Of a DNA stretch of 64,000 nucleotides, positions 35,185 through 45,390 are shown one piece after another. The stretch lies in contig NZ_CP113866.1 in assembly GCF_026914305.1 (NCBI RefSeq), positions 1,057,501 through 1,121,500 of the forward strand, in the 5' to 3' direction. The translations under genes were made by a program, and so were the position numbers. The notes below the pieces were generated by a model that saw only the letters and a program-made list of their open reading frames with translations, made no database searches and was not told the origin of the DNA. The stretch is from Caldicellulosiruptor acetigenus. Lineage in GTDB: Bacteria; Bacillota; Thermoanaerobacteria; Caldicellulosiruptorales; Caldicellulosiruptoraceae. Within the stretch, counting starts at the first letter, position 1; each line of letters begins with the position of its first letter.

Positions 35185-36104
35185 ATGAAAGTTTTAGTTG
35201 AAGGTATAGGTAGTATGGTTTTTGGATCTCAATTAAAGTATTATAATGAGTTGAATTGGCAACTTATAGGTATCGATATTACTAACAAATCCTTTGGTCT
35301 TTACAAGGTATTAAAGCCATATATTGTTCCTAAATATTCTGATAAAAGATGCTTTGAGGTAATAGAAGAGATAATTAGCAAAGAAAAAGTTGATTTAGTA
35401 TTTTGTACTGTTGATGAAGGGTTACTTGAATGGAGTAAGCGAAAGGAATATTTTAAAAAGAAATACAATACAAATGTTGTTATATCAGATAAAGAAGTAA
35501 TAGAAATTTGTGTAGATAAGTGGAAAACATATATTTTTTTGAAGAAAATGGTATACCCACACCGAAAACTTCTTTAAAAAGTGATTATGATTTAATTAAA
35601 CCCAGATTTGGCAGGGGCAGTAAAGGGATTTACTACAAAAATGTTTTACCAGAGGATTTTGATATGAATGGATATATTTCTCAAGAATTAGTTAAAGGTG
35701 AAGAATATACAATTGATGTATTATGTGATTTAGGATCAAATCCTATATATATTATTCCAAGAAAAAGAATTGAAACTGAATCGGGTGTATCTACCAAGAG
35801 TGTTACAGTATACGATGAACAAATAATAGAGTATACTAAATTTATTGTTTCTAAGCTGAAGCCTATTGGAATTATAAATATACAATGTTTTAAAGATAAG
35901 GATAAGTTGAATTTTATTGAGATAAATCCTAGAATGGCAGGTGGAATTTCTTTATCATTTGCTTCTTCTGATAATTGGTTTAAGGCTATAGAGTGTTTCT
36001 TTTATAATAAAGAATATGTTCCCAAGAAGGTTATTTATAGTAACTACATGTTTAGATTTTATAATGATTTAATTATTCATGAAAGTAACCTTTTACAAGA
36101 ATAA
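35185..36104 (+). pseudogene. ATP-grasp protein gene split by a T-tract frameshift
   Basis: Two overlapping frames make one ATP-grasp protein of about 305 residues. The first (35185-35577) gives the N-terminal domain up to CVDKWKTYIF; the second continues FEENGIPTPKTSL, KPRFGRGSKGI, the QELVKGEEYTIDVL strand and the IEINPRMAGG metal site. The switch is at seven T (35534-35540); eight T would give one open frame. ATP-grasp enzymes of this kind are found in surface-glycan clusters and join carboxylates to amines. The break may be a mutation, phase variation or a base-call error. Confidence 0.8.
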
Positions 36105-36223
36105 AGTAGAAATTATGGTTATAAAGTGTTATAAGTTTATTAACTTTATCAACTATGATTATGTGATTAAACGATATTAGGAAATAATATATAATATAAA
36201 TGTTAGCAAGGGAATGATTTACA

Positions 36224-37378
36224 ATGAAAAAGATATTAGCAGTTACTGGAATCAGATCTGAATATTTTATCTTGCAACCAGTTTTAGAAGAATTCTCCAT
36301 AAGAAAGAATGTTTGTTTAAAAGTGGTTGTGACGGGAGCGCATTTATCTCCTATGCATGGGTATACATACAAGATGATAGAAGATGATGGGTATGAGATA
36401 ATTAAGTTAGAAAGTCTTTTGTCTTCTGATTTTTTATCAGGAAGGTGTAAATCTGTTGGTATTCAAATTATGGGACTTACAGATATTGTAATTAGAGAAA
36501 AGCCAGATTGGCTTTTAGTTTTGGGAGATAGGGAAGAGAGTATTGCAACAGCTATTGTGGGAACTTATTTAAATGTACCAGTGGCACATATTTGTGGAGG
36601 AGATAGGGTAGTTGGAAATATAGATGATTCTGTAAGACATGCAGTAACTAAATTAGCACATTTACATTTTCCTGCTACATTAGAAAATGGGGAAAGAATT
36701 TTAAAGATGGGTGAAGAACCATGGAGAGTTCATGTAGTAGGAAATCCTGCACTGGATTCTATAAGAAAACAACCTGATCTGTCGTTTGATTATATAAATG
36801 AAAAATTAGGGACAAATTTGAATGAAAATACTCCATTTATATTATTAATTCAACATCCATTAAGTTCTGAGGTTGATCAGGCGGGAGAACAGATGAGAAT
36901 AACTTTAGAAGCGATTAGCGAATTGGGCTATTATACAGTAGTAATATATCCTAATTCAGATGCAGGTTCATATGAAATGATAAAAGTTATAAATGAATTT
37001 GAAAGAAGATATGAATTTATAAAAGCTTTCAAAACTTTGCCACGGGATATATTTGTTAATTTGCAAAGAAAAACTTCTGTCTTGGTAGGTAATTCAAGTT
37101 CGGGAATCTTGGAAGCACCTTTTTTGAAGATACCAGTTGTTAATATTGGCAATAGACAAAAACAAAGACAACATTCCGAGAATATAATTTTTGTGCCTCA
37201 TGATAAAGAGAAGATAAAGGAAGCTATAAATAAGGCAATAAATGATAAAGAGTTTATCAACATATGCAAGAATTGTTCTAATCCATATGGTGACGGATAC
37301 AGTTCTAAAAGAATAGTAGATATAATATTAAATACACCTGTAGATTCAAAATTATTGAACAAGCAAATTGTTTACTAA
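36224..37378 (+). CDS. legG: UDP-N-acetylglucosamine 2-epimerase, hydrolysing (NeuC/LegG type)
   Basis: A protein of 384 residues that removes the nucleotide and epimerises C2 to give the free hexose substrate of LegI. ILAVTGIRSEYF, VLGDREESIATA, HICGGDRVVGNIDDSVRHAVTKLAHLHFPAT (read in parts), VHVVGNPALD and VGNSSSGILEAP match NeuC/LegG. Separate from legI by three genes. AAGGGA lies before the ATG. Confidence 0.9.
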   Translation: MKKILAVTGIRSEYFILQPVLEEFSIRKNVCLKVVVTGAHLSPMHGYTYKMIEDDGYEIIKLESLLSSDFLSGRCKSVGIQIMGLTDIVIREKPDWLLVLGDREESIATAIVGTYLNVPVAHICGGDRVVGNIDDSVRHAVTKLAHLHFPATLENGERILKMGEEPWRVHVVGNPALDSIRKQPDLSFDYINEKLGTNLNENTPFILLIQHPLSSEVDQAGEQMRITLEAISELGYYTVVIYPNSDAGSYEMIKVINEFERRYEFIKAFKTLPRDIFVNLQRKTSVLVGNSSSGILEAPFLKIPVVNIGNRQKQRQHSENIIFVPHDKEKIKEAINKAINDKEFINICKNCSNPYGDGYSSKRIVDIILNTPVDSKLLNKQIVY

Positions 37379-37405
37379 TAAAGATAAATTTAAGGGGTGA
37401 TAATA

Positions 37406-38071
37406 ATGAAAGTTTTAGTTGTATCTGTTCATCCTGACGATGAAACATTGGGATGTGGAGGCACATTATTAAAACATAGAAAACAAGGAGATCAGTTATT
37501 TTGGATGATAATAACAAAACCAGACGAATCCACAGGTTTCTGTAAAGAGTTTATTAAAGAAAGAAAAAATCAAATTAAGGCAGTTTCCAACATTTATGGA
37601 TTTGAAGCGGTGCATGAACTTGAATTCAATACTACAAAGTTACATGCAATTGATTTTAGTACTTTAATGAAATCTATATCACAAGTTATAAACGAGGTAA
37701 AACCTGAGATTATTTATATGAACAATAGGTCGGATATACATACTGACCACCAGGTTGCTGCAAAAGCTTTGATAAGTTGTACCAAAAGTTTTAGGTATCC
37801 ATTTATAAAGAAAATACTCATGTATGAATGTATTTCTGAAACCGAAATAGCACCTAGTTTTCCAGAAAATATTTTTATACCTAATGTATTTAGTGATATA
37901 ACCGACTTTATTGAACAGAAAATAGAAATTATGAAGTTATATCGTTCAGAAATTCAAGAAACACCTTTGCCTAGAAGCATAGAAAATATAAGGGCGTTAG
38001 CAAGATATAGAGGAGCTTCATGTGGTGTTGACTATGCTGAAGCATTTATGCTTGTAAGAGAAAGATTTTAA
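37406..38071 (+). CDS. PIG-L family deacetylase
   Basis: A protein of 221 residues. The zinc motif HPDDETLGCGG is at residues 9-19, and the downstream histidine in HTDHQVAAKAL completes the site. PIG-L/LmbE enzymes remove N-acetyl groups from sugars. In this cluster it could deacetylate an amino sugar before another acyl group is added, which would change the final nonulosonic acid. ATG 37406 follows AAGGGGTG. Confidence 0.9.
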   Translation: MKVLVVSVHPDDETLGCGGTLLKHRKQGDQLFWMIITKPDESTGFCKEFIKERKNQIKAVSNIYGFEAVHELEFNTTKLHAIDFSTLMKSISQVINEVKPEIIYMNNRSDIHTDHQVAAKALISCTKSFRYPFIKKILMYECISETEIAPSFPENIFIPNVFSDITDFIEQKIEIMKLYRSEIQETPLPRSIENIRALARYRGASCGVDYAEAFMLVRERF

Positions 38072-38174
38072 AATGGAAGCTGAAATAGTATTGATTAAAA
38101 AATAATAGAATAATGTATTTATCAAGATTACCAGAATTTAGTTATACGGAATAGTAAAAAAGTTGGTGATAAAG

Positions 38175-38819
38175 TTGAAAAGTATTGTTTTGGTTGGTGG
38201 GGGAGGACATGCTAAAGTAATTATTGATATAATACGGAGTAGAGCAGAATTTAATGTGATAGGAATAATCGACAATGATTTAAAAAAAAGACCGATATAT
38301 GATATTCCTATAATTGGGACTGATGAGATATTAGAAGAAATTTTTAGAAAGAAAATAGCTACAAATGCTTTTGTAAGTTTTGACGGCATAAAACGGATTG
38401 AAAAAAGAGGTAAAATGTTTTTTTATCTAAAAAAAATAGGGTATGAAATTCCTATCTTGGTTCATGAAAAGGCAATTGTTTCAGATTATGCAGAAATTGG
38501 TGAAGGAACATGTGTTATGGCTGGTTCCATAATTAATGCAGGGAGTGTTATAAAAGAGAATTGTATTATCAATACAGGAGCAATTATAGAACATGATTGT
38601 TATATTGGATTTAATAGTCATATAGCTCCAAATGCCTCATTAGCTGGCGGTGTAATTATAGGAGACCACACACATATTGGGGTGGGTAGTGTAGTAATTG
38701 AGAATGTAAAAATAGGAAGCAATGTAATAGTGGGGGCTGGAGCTGTGGTAACTAAGGATGTTCCTGATAATGTAATTGTGGCAGGTATACCTGCAAAAAT
38801 AATTAGAGAAAATTGTTAA
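38175..38819 (+). CDS. NeuD/PglD-family sugar O/N-acyltransferase
   Basis: A protein of 214 residues: a Rossmann-like N-terminal domain with VLVGGGGHAKVIIDII, then a left-handed beta helix of hexapeptide repeats (from about residue 95: IGEGTCVMAGSIINAGSVI, through VIVGAGAVVTKDV). In the Leg pathway the acetyl-CoA step is done by LegH, a member of this family. TTG 38175 is chosen, preceded by GGTG; TTG 38163 is an alternative. Confidence 0.87.
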   Translation: MKSIVLVGGGGHAKVIIDIIRSRAEFNVIGIIDNDLKKRPIYDIPIIGTDEILEEIFRKKIATNAFVSFDGIKRIEKRGKMFFYLKKIGYEIPILVHEKAIVSDYAEIGEGTCVMAGSIINAGSVIKENCIINTGAIIEHDCYIGFNSHIAPNASLAGGVIIGDHTHIGVGSVVIENVKIGSNVIVGAGAVVTKDVPDNVIVAGIPAKIIRENC

Positions 38820-38846
38820 GAAAGTGAGAAAGGATGAGATAGAGAA

Positions 38847-39839
38847 GTGAATTTAAGTAATAAGAAAGTTCTTGTTACAGGAGCAGCTGGTTTTATTGGA
38901 AGTCATTTAGTAGAAGAATTAGTAAGATTAGGCGCGAATGTTTCGGCTTTTGTTCATTACAACTCGTTAAATAGATGGGGTTGGATTGAGACTTTAGATA
39001 GGGAGATTATAAGAGAGATAGAAATTTATGTAGGAGATATTAGAGATTATGATTCTGTGAAAAAAGCAGTGAAGGGGAAAGACGTAGTTTTTCACTTAGC
39101 TGCTTTGATTTCCATACCTTATTCTTATCAAACTCCTATGGCTTTTTACAAAACAAATGTGGAAGGAACTTTAAATGTTTTAGAAGCGTGTATGGAGAAT
39201 ACTGTTCAAAAACTTATTCACACTTCAACTAGTGAGGTATATGGAACAGCTTTGTATGTTCCAATAGACGAAAATCATCCTCTACAGGCACAGTCTCCTT
39301 ATTCGGCTTCAAAGATTGCAGCTGATAAAGCAGTAGAAAGTTTTGTTAACTCGTATGATCTAAATGCTACCATTGTTCGTCCATTTAATACTTATGGACC
39401 AAGGCAATCTGCAAGAGCTATTATTCCTACGGTTATAACTCAGATTTTAGGTGGAGTGAAGAATATAAGAGTAGGTAATATCCAAACCATAAGGGATTTT
39501 AATTATGTAAAGGACACGGTAAGGGGTTTTATAAAAGCAGCAGAGTATGACGGGGGCAAAGGTGAAGTGTATAATATCGGCTCTGGTAAAGAGATTAGCA
39601 TAAAAAATCTAATTCACTTGATTAGTGAAGTAATTGGTGTTGAAGTTGAAGTGGTAGTTGATGAAAAACGGATTAGACCAGATAAAAGTGAGGTAATGAG
39701 ACTGTGCTGCGATAATAGTAAGGCTAAAAGCAAGTTAGGATGGTATCCACAGTACGATTTAAAAGATGGTTTGATTGAGACTGTAAATTGGTTTAGGGAC
39801 AATTATAATTTGTATAAATGGGAAATATATAATTTTTGA
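38847..39839 (+). CDS. legB: NAD-dependent nucleotide-sugar 4,6-dehydratase, LegB-type
   Basis: A protein of 330 residues of the extended SDR family. The NAD loop is TGAAGFIGSH, the catalytic triad region holds TSEVYG and YSASK, and RPFNTYGPRQSARAIIPT fits LegB. It makes the 4-keto-6-deoxy nucleotide sugar, GDP-linked in Campylobacter. GTG start at 38847. legC follows 15 nt later. Confidence 0.88.
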   Translation: MNLSNKKVLVTGAAGFIGSHLVEELVRLGANVSAFVHYNSLNRWGWIETLDREIIREIEIYVGDIRDYDSVKKAVKGKDVVFHLAALISIPYSYQTPMAFYKTNVEGTLNVLEACMENTVQKLIHTSTSEVYGTALYVPIDENHPLQAQSPYSASKIAADKAVESFVNSYDLNATIVRPFNTYGPRQSARAIIPTVITQILGGVKNIRVGNIQTIRDFNYVKDTVRGFIKAAEYDGGKGEVYNIGSGKEISIKNLIHLISEVIGVEVEVVVDEKRIRPDKSEVMRLCCDNSKAKSKLGWYPQYDLKDGLIETVNWFRDNYNLYKWEIYNF

Positions 39840-39854
39840 GAGGGTAAGATAAAA

Positions 39855-40955
39855 ATGATTCCATTGTGCGAACCTGCAATAGCTGGAAATGAAATAAAGT
39901 ATATTTCAGAATGTATAGAAAAAAGATGGATATCTACATATGGAGAATTCATTAAAAGATTTGAGGATAAGTTTAAAGAATTTTTAGGAGTAAAGCATGC
40001 GATTGCAGTAAGCAGTGGTACTGCAGCATTGCATTTAGCATTGAGAGCTTTAAACATAAGAGAAGAAGATGAGGTCATAATACCGTCACTTACATTCATA
40101 GCTACTGCTAATGCAGTGAAGTATGTTGGAGCTGAGCCTGTTTTTGTTGATGTAAGAAAGGATACTTTTGTTTTAGATGTAGAGAAAGTAGAAGAGATGA
40201 TAACTCCTAAAACCAAAGCTATAATTCCTGTTCATTTATACGGTTATGCAGCTGATATGGAGAAATTAAAAAAAATTGCTGAGAAGTATAATTTGTTTAT
40301 TATAGAGGATGCAACTGAGGCTTTAGGGTCAAAGTTTAAAGGGAGATATGTAGGGACATTCGGAGAATTTGGTTGTTTTAGTTTTAATGGTAATAAGCTC
40401 ATTACAACAGGGAATGGAGGAATGATTGTTACTAACCGAGACGATTTGGCTGAATATGTTAGGTATCTTTCTTCCCAAGCAAAGACAATGTTAAGTAATA
40501 ATGGATTTGTTCACAATGAAATAGGTTACAATTATAGACTGCCTAATTTGCTTGCAGCTTTTGGTTTAGCCCAGTTAGAAAAAATAGAAGAATTTTTAAG
40601 AGCTAAAAGAAGGAATGCAGAGATATACAATTTATACTTGAAAGATATAAAAGGAATTATAACTCCGTTTGATACTGAAGAAGTGGAAAATTCTTATTGG
40701 CTTTATTCTATTGTTGTTACAGAAAATTTTGGTATTACAAGAGATGAACTAATAGATGAACTCAAAAAACATGAAATTGAAAGCAGGCCGTTTTTTCAGC
40801 CTATTCATCTGATGAGAAACTTCAGAAATTGTAAAAAAAGCGAGATGGGTAATACGGAATATTTAGCTTCACATGGCGTTAATTTGCCCAGTTCAGTTAG
40901 TTTGGAAGAAAAAGAAATAGAACTTATTTGCAGGATTATAAAAAGATATGCTTGA
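39855..40955 (+). CDS. legC: DegT-family aminotransferase, LegC-type
   Basis: A PLP-dependent aminotransferase of 366 residues. SSGTAALHLALRAL and the lysine region CFSFNGNKLITTGNGGM identify DegT/DnrJ/EryC1 enzymes; IPLCEPAIAGNEIKYI is close to LegC openings. It aminates C4 of the LegB product. Last biosynthetic gene before the two large MAF genes. Confidence 0.9.
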   Translation: MIPLCEPAIAGNEIKYISECIEKRWISTYGEFIKRFEDKFKEFLGVKHAIAVSSGTAALHLALRALNIREEDEVIIPSLTFIATANAVKYVGAEPVFVDVRKDTFVLDVEKVEEMITPKTKAIIPVHLYGYAADMEKLKKIAEKYNLFIIEDATEALGSKFKGRYVGTFGEFGCFSFNGNKLITTGNGGMIVTNRDDLAEYVRYLSSQAKTMLSNNGFVHNEIGYNYRLPNLLAAFGLAQLEKIEEFLRAKRRNAEIYNLYLKDIKGIITPFDTEEVENSYWLYSIVVTENFGITRDELIDELKKHEIESRPFFQPIHLMRNFRNCKKSEMGNTEYLASHGVNLPSSVSLEEKEIELICRIIKRYA

Positions 40956-40985
40956 AATTAAGTAAAACAGGAGAGAAGTCCAACT

Positions 40986-42845
40986 ATGAAGAGAAATATT
41001 TTTGCAAGGAATTTGGAGGTTATTAAAAGACGTTTTAAGTATATTTATGAGAAGTTGGATAAGTTAAATACAGCAAACAGGATAAAGGAAAATATTGAAG
41101 TAAGAAGTGAAGTTGCAAAAGATAGCAATATAATTCTAAAGGTTAATATGGGTTCAAAAGAGTATTATTTGAGTAGCAAGTATAAGCCAGTAGAAGAGGC
41201 AAAAAAATTGGTTAATGCACAAGATTTAAGAAGAGAAGGAATTAATATTCTTTTCGGAATAGGGAATATTTATTTGGTAAGAGAGTTATTAAATTATATA
41301 TATGAAGATGGAAGATTGATAATAATTGAGCCTTATTTAGATATTTTTATCAAGATAATTGAATTAATAGATATTACAGATATTCTTGAAGACGAAAGAG
41401 TTATAATTTGGATTTTTGATGAAGATGCAGAAACATTAGAGAATATGTTAGATATATATTTAGATTGGACAAAAACGGAAAAGACCAAATTCATTTTATC
41501 CCCAAATTATGATAAATTTTCAAAAGAAGAATCAACAATTGTTTTAAAAATCATAAGAGATTTATTAGTAGATAATAAATTGACTGTAAACACAATATTA
41601 TATTTTGACAAGATGTGGCAAGAAAATATTCTGAAAAACTTGCGATATTTATTAGAGAGTTCATGGATAAATAATTTTAAAGATTCTTTTATTTCATTAC
41701 CAGCAGTAATAGTTTCAGCTGGGCCATCTTTAAATAAGAACATACATCTTTTGAAACAAATCAATGACAAAGCCATAATCTTAACAGGGGGAAGAACTTT
41801 AAAAATACTTATAGAACACGGTGTCAAACCTGATTTTGTAGTTACTATTGATGGCAGTGAGAAGAATTATAAACTGTTTGAGAATGTTGATTATTCAGAT
41901 ATTCCACTACTCTATAGCCCACGGACCCACTATCGTATTTTGGAACAGCATAAAGGAAAATTTAAAATAATGATTAATAGTGATCATTTTACATATAACT
42001 TGTTTATGAAGTATGGTATAGACACTGGATTTGTAGGAGGAGGAGGTTCAGTTTCCTGTTTTGCATTTGATATAGCTACTAGAATTTTTAATTGTTCTCC
42101 TATAATTTTTGTAGGTCAAGATTTGGCATATACTAATGGGTTAATTCATGCCATTGGAGCACATGATAGATTAAATGAAATAAGAATAGAAGGTAATCCC
42201 AACTTATTATATGTGGATGGAATTATGGGAGATAAAGTAGTAACTGATTATTCATTATATAATTTTTTAAGATGGTTTGAAAGAAGAATAATCTATGATA
42301 ACAGTGGCAGACTGTACATAAATGCAACAGAAGGCGGAGCTAACATTAAAGGGACAATTCCAATGAAATTGAGCGAAGTAATAGATTCCTATTTTGCTCA
42401 AGCTACTTCAATTGAAGGAAAGAAAAAAGAAGAGCTAGAGAAGAGGTTTAAAGTAGTGGACAACCATACAAGAATTGGAATTATAAAAGAATTGGAGAAT
42501 ATTAGCAAAGATTTAAGTGAAATATTGGAAAAAGTTAATGAAGCATTGGAATTAAACAAGAGACTATTGATGGGATATGATAAGTCTATATTGGAAAAAT
42601 TAGAAAGTATAGATAATTTTTTAAATGATAAATTTAAAGCAGGAAGTCTAGTGGATGATCTTTTACTTACAATTAGCTATGAGGTTTTAAATCATGAAAT
42701 AAATTATGAGATACCAGAAAAAGCTAATGTTGATGTTGTTGAGAAAGGTGAGAAATTGTACAAAGGAATTAAGAAAGCTATTGAGTATTCCCTGCCTATT
42801 TTACAGGAGAGTCTAAAAGAAATAAAAAATAAACCTTGTTATTAA
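40986..42845 (+). CDS. MAF family flagellin glycosyltransferase (DUF115), long form 1
   Basis: A protein of 619 residues. The N-terminal domain (about 1-215) ends before the DUF115 core: VIVSAGPSLNKNIHLL, LTGGRTLKILIEHGVKPDFVVTIDGS, GGGGSVSCFAFDIA, IIFVGQDLAYTNGLIHA and the GTIPMKLSE end of the domain. A helical C-terminal tail of some 150 residues follows. Predicted to glycosylate flagellin with the product of the Leg pathway. Confidence 0.88.
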   Translation: MKRNIFARNLEVIKRRFKYIYEKLDKLNTANRIKENIEVRSEVAKDSNIILKVNMGSKEYYLSSKYKPVEEAKKLVNAQDLRREGINILFGIGNIYLVRELLNYIYEDGRLIIIEPYLDIFIKIIELIDITDILEDERVIIWIFDEDAETLENMLDIYLDWTKTEKTKFILSPNYDKFSKEESTIVLKIIRDLLVDNKLTVNTILYFDKMWQENILKNLRYLLESSWINNFKDSFISLPAVIVSAGPSLNKNIHLLKQINDKAIILTGGRTLKILIEHGVKPDFVVTIDGSEKNYKLFENVDYSDIPLLYSPRTHYRILEQHKGKFKIMINSDHFTYNLFMKYGIDTGFVGGGGSVSCFAFDIATRIFNCSPIIFVGQDLAYTNGLIHAIGAHDRLNEIRIEGNPNLLYVDGIMGDKVVTDYSLYNFLRWFERRIIYDNSGRLYINATEGGANIKGTIPMKLSEVIDSYFAQATSIEGKKKEELEKRFKVVDNHTRIGIIKELENISKDLSEILEKVNEALELNKRLLMGYDKSILEKLESIDNFLNDKFKAGSLVDDLLLTISYEVLNHEINYEIPEKANVDVVEKGEKLYKGIKKAIEYSLPILQESLKEIKNKPCY

Positions 42846-42861
42846 AAAGGAGAATGACAAG

Positions 42862-44622
42862 TTGGAGGAAATATTCAAAAAGAATGTACAAATTCTTAGA
42901 GAACGGTTTAACATAATATTTAAGATGAACCAAGGGTATTTGAAAGAGAAAACGTTAAATTTGATGCGTGAATTAACTGAATATGAAAAGAATGTAGATA
43001 GCATCGAAATAAATCAATTGAAATCGAACGATATCATTGTTTTTATTGGTTTTGGTACTGGAAATTTTATTAGGAGAATTTTAAAATCATTATCAGAAGA
43101 TAGTATTTTAATTATAATTGAACCTTCATATGAGTTATTAAATGAAGTTTTTTGTAGTGAAAGTTTTGAAGATATTTTAACAGATGATAGAGTATTTCTT
43201 ATTATTGACAATGGAAGTGAAAAGTTAATAAATATAATCGAAGAGGTTATACCTTGGGAATTAAGTTTAAGATTGAAAAATCTTGTTCATCCATTTTATA
43301 AAGAATGTTTTGGCGCATATATAGAAAGAATAAAAAATAGGTTGGATGAGTTTAGAATTATAAAAGAAACAGAAATTAAAACTATCTTTTATTCATCACA
43401 TGTCATAAAGAAAAATATGCTTGCTAACCTTATATTTATTCCAGAAAGTAGCTTAGGGAATAAATTGGAAAATTATTTTAAAGACATACCTGCTATTATT
43501 ATAGGTGCTGGTCCTTCACTTGACAATAATATTAATGAATTGAAAAAAGCAAAAGGTAAAGCTATTTTAATTGCTGTCGGCAGAGTATTAAAGAGATTAT
43601 TGCAAGTGGGTGTTATACCTGATTTTGTAGTTTCGGTGGATTATAGTGAAAAAAATTATAATTTTTTTAAGGGAATTAATTACTCAAATATTATGTTAGT
43701 TTATGGAATGGGGATAAATTTTAACATATTAAAAAATCATAATGGTAAAAAAATATTGATGCTAACAACTGCTGATTCGTGTGTGAACAAATTGCTTGCT
43801 GAAATGGGTTATGAATACAAACTCTTTAAAGGTGGAGGTTCTGTTTCTTGTTTTGCCTATGAATTTGCAAGGGTTATAGGTGCTAATCCTATAATCTTGG
43901 TTGGTCAGGACTTTGCTTTTACAGACAATAAGGTATATTCTAATATTTCTTTGCATGAAGGCGAAAAGAATGAAATAAGAGAAGATGAGCTTTTATGGGT
44001 AGAGAGCAACGATGGGAGAAAAGTCGCGACAAACAAAATATATTTTGGCTTTTTAAAATGGTTTGAAAATGAAATCGAAAAAGACCAAGAAAAAATAAGG
44101 GTTATTAATGTTTCAGAAAGAGGGGCTAAAATAGAAGGAACAATAGTAATGAGACTAGGTACAGTAATAGAGGAGTATTGTTATAAAACGATTAACATTG
44201 AAAAATATATGAATACTATATCACATGAATATCTCATTAATAAAGAAATTTACATTAAATTGTTAAATGAAGTTAAAAATCAATTGTCGGAGTTAAAGTT
44301 AATTGGGGAAATTGGTATTAGTATATGTAATCAGTTTTTTGAAAAGGTTATTCGAGAAGAAAAATTTCATATGGCTAATTATTTTTCTGATTTATTAACT
44401 GATATTGAGAATGAGTTATTGGAAAAAGAGTTGGCGTATACATTAGTTGAAGAGTTGATGATAAAGGAAAACTATATTATAAACAATATGGATGACAGCT
44501 TTTTAGAACCAAAAGAATTTCTAAAGAGTTTTTATTTAAAAAATAAGATATTGTATGAAAGCATAATTAAATATTCTCAGTATGCAGGTGATTTGATACA
44601 CGGTTTAGTTGACATAAAATAA
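42862..44622 (+). CDS. MAF family flagellin glycosyltransferase (DUF115), long form 2
   Basis: A protein of 586 residues, paralogous to the preceding gene. AIIIGAGPSLDNNINELK, GRVLKRLLQVGVIPDFVVSVDYS, KGGGSVSCFAYEFARV, IILVGQDFAFTDNKVYS and the GAKIEGTIVMRLG end of the core are shared, then a helical tail. TTG 42862 follows AAAGGAG. Two full-length copies in tandem suggest different flagellin sites or sugars. Confidence 0.88.
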   Translation: MEEIFKKNVQILRERFNIIFKMNQGYLKEKTLNLMRELTEYEKNVDSIEINQLKSNDIIVFIGFGTGNFIRRILKSLSEDSILIIIEPSYELLNEVFCSESFEDILTDDRVFLIIDNGSEKLINIIEEVIPWELSLRLKNLVHPFYKECFGAYIERIKNRLDEFRIIKETEIKTIFYSSHVIKKNMLANLIFIPESSLGNKLENYFKDIPAIIIGAGPSLDNNINELKKAKGKAILIAVGRVLKRLLQVGVIPDFVVSVDYSEKNYNFFKGINYSNIMLVYGMGINFNILKNHNGKKILMLTTADSCVNKLLAEMGYEYKLFKGGGSVSCFAYEFARVIGANPIILVGQDFAFTDNKVYSNISLHEGEKNEIREDELLWVESNDGRKVATNKIYFGFLKWFENEIEKDQEKIRVINVSERGAKIEGTIVMRLGTVIEEYCYKTINIEKYMNTISHEYLINKEIYIKLLNEVKNQLSELKLIGEIGISICNQFFEKVIREEKFHMANYFSDLLTDIENELLEKELAYTLVEELMIKENYIINNMDDSFLEPKEFLKSFYLKNKILYESIIKYSQYAGDLIHGLVDIK

Positions 44623-44709
44623 CTTGTAGGCTTAAAAATGAATTGTTTTTTTTAATTTACTAGACAGTAATTTCATTTGAGTTGAGTCTATATAATTATG
44701 TAAAAAGGG

Positions 44710-45225
44710 ATTGAGCTACTCCCGCACCCTCTGGTTAAAATAGAAATTAAAAAGGACCAAAAATCAAATCTAACAGGAAAAATGGGGAGTTGCTCAATAC
44801 CAACTAAATTCTGAAATTTTGCATTACCCTTTTGAAACAAGAACAAAAGACGAAAAATTAGGCAAGTTTTTAGAATTAATACTTAATCAAATTTTAGCAT
44901 TTCTTGCTACTGAACAAATTAAGGCTGAATCTTACGAGAGGACATAGGAAAGACAAGATTATCGTAACGGTTATTATTTCTGTGAATTTAATTACCAGGG
45001 TAGGAACTTTGATTTGAAAGTACCGAGACTTCGTAATGGTAAATTTGACTTGCGACCTTTTTGAACGTTATCAGCGAAGTGAACAAGTGCTTTTATTAGC
45101 TATTTAGAGAGATGGTGGTAAATGGAGTATCCACACAAAAGATTGAAGAAATTACTTATGAGTTATGTGAGACTGAGTTTTTAAAATCCACCATTTTAGG
45201 GTCTTGCAAAATTTACAACATGTAA
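44710..45225 (+). mobile_element. degenerate IS256-family transposase remnant
   Basis: Translating in pieces recovers the N-terminal part of a Mutator/IS256 transposase: QLNSEILHYPFETRTKDEK and AFLATEQIKAESYERT, then a TAG stop, ERQDYRNGYY, VPRLRNGKF, a shift, ERYQRSEQVLLLA, another stop and shift, and VNGVSTQKIEEITYELC up to 45225. There are at least two stops and two frameshifts, and the catalytic domain is missing. An inverted repeat ATTGAGCTACTCCC (44710-44723) / GGGAGTTGCTCAAT (44785-44798) lies at the start. Not functional. Confidence 0.8.
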
Positions 45226-45390
45226 TTATTTTGTGAAATTAAAAGTTTCCAGAAGAAAAAGTTTCTTTTTGCTATATTTGATGCAATGATTTAAAAATAA
45301 ACGAAGAAGGTGGCGTTCATTAGTAAAATTTATTGAATTGATGTAAGTAGTATAAACGAAAAAGGTTACAGGGAAAGGTGAATAATAGGT

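Noticed and set aside
35534-35540. Programmed ribosomal frameshift in the ATP-grasp gene
   Set aside because: There is no X-XXY-YYZ heptamer with a downstream pseudoknot or Shine-Dalgarno stimulator that I can see; simple tract length change explains it better.
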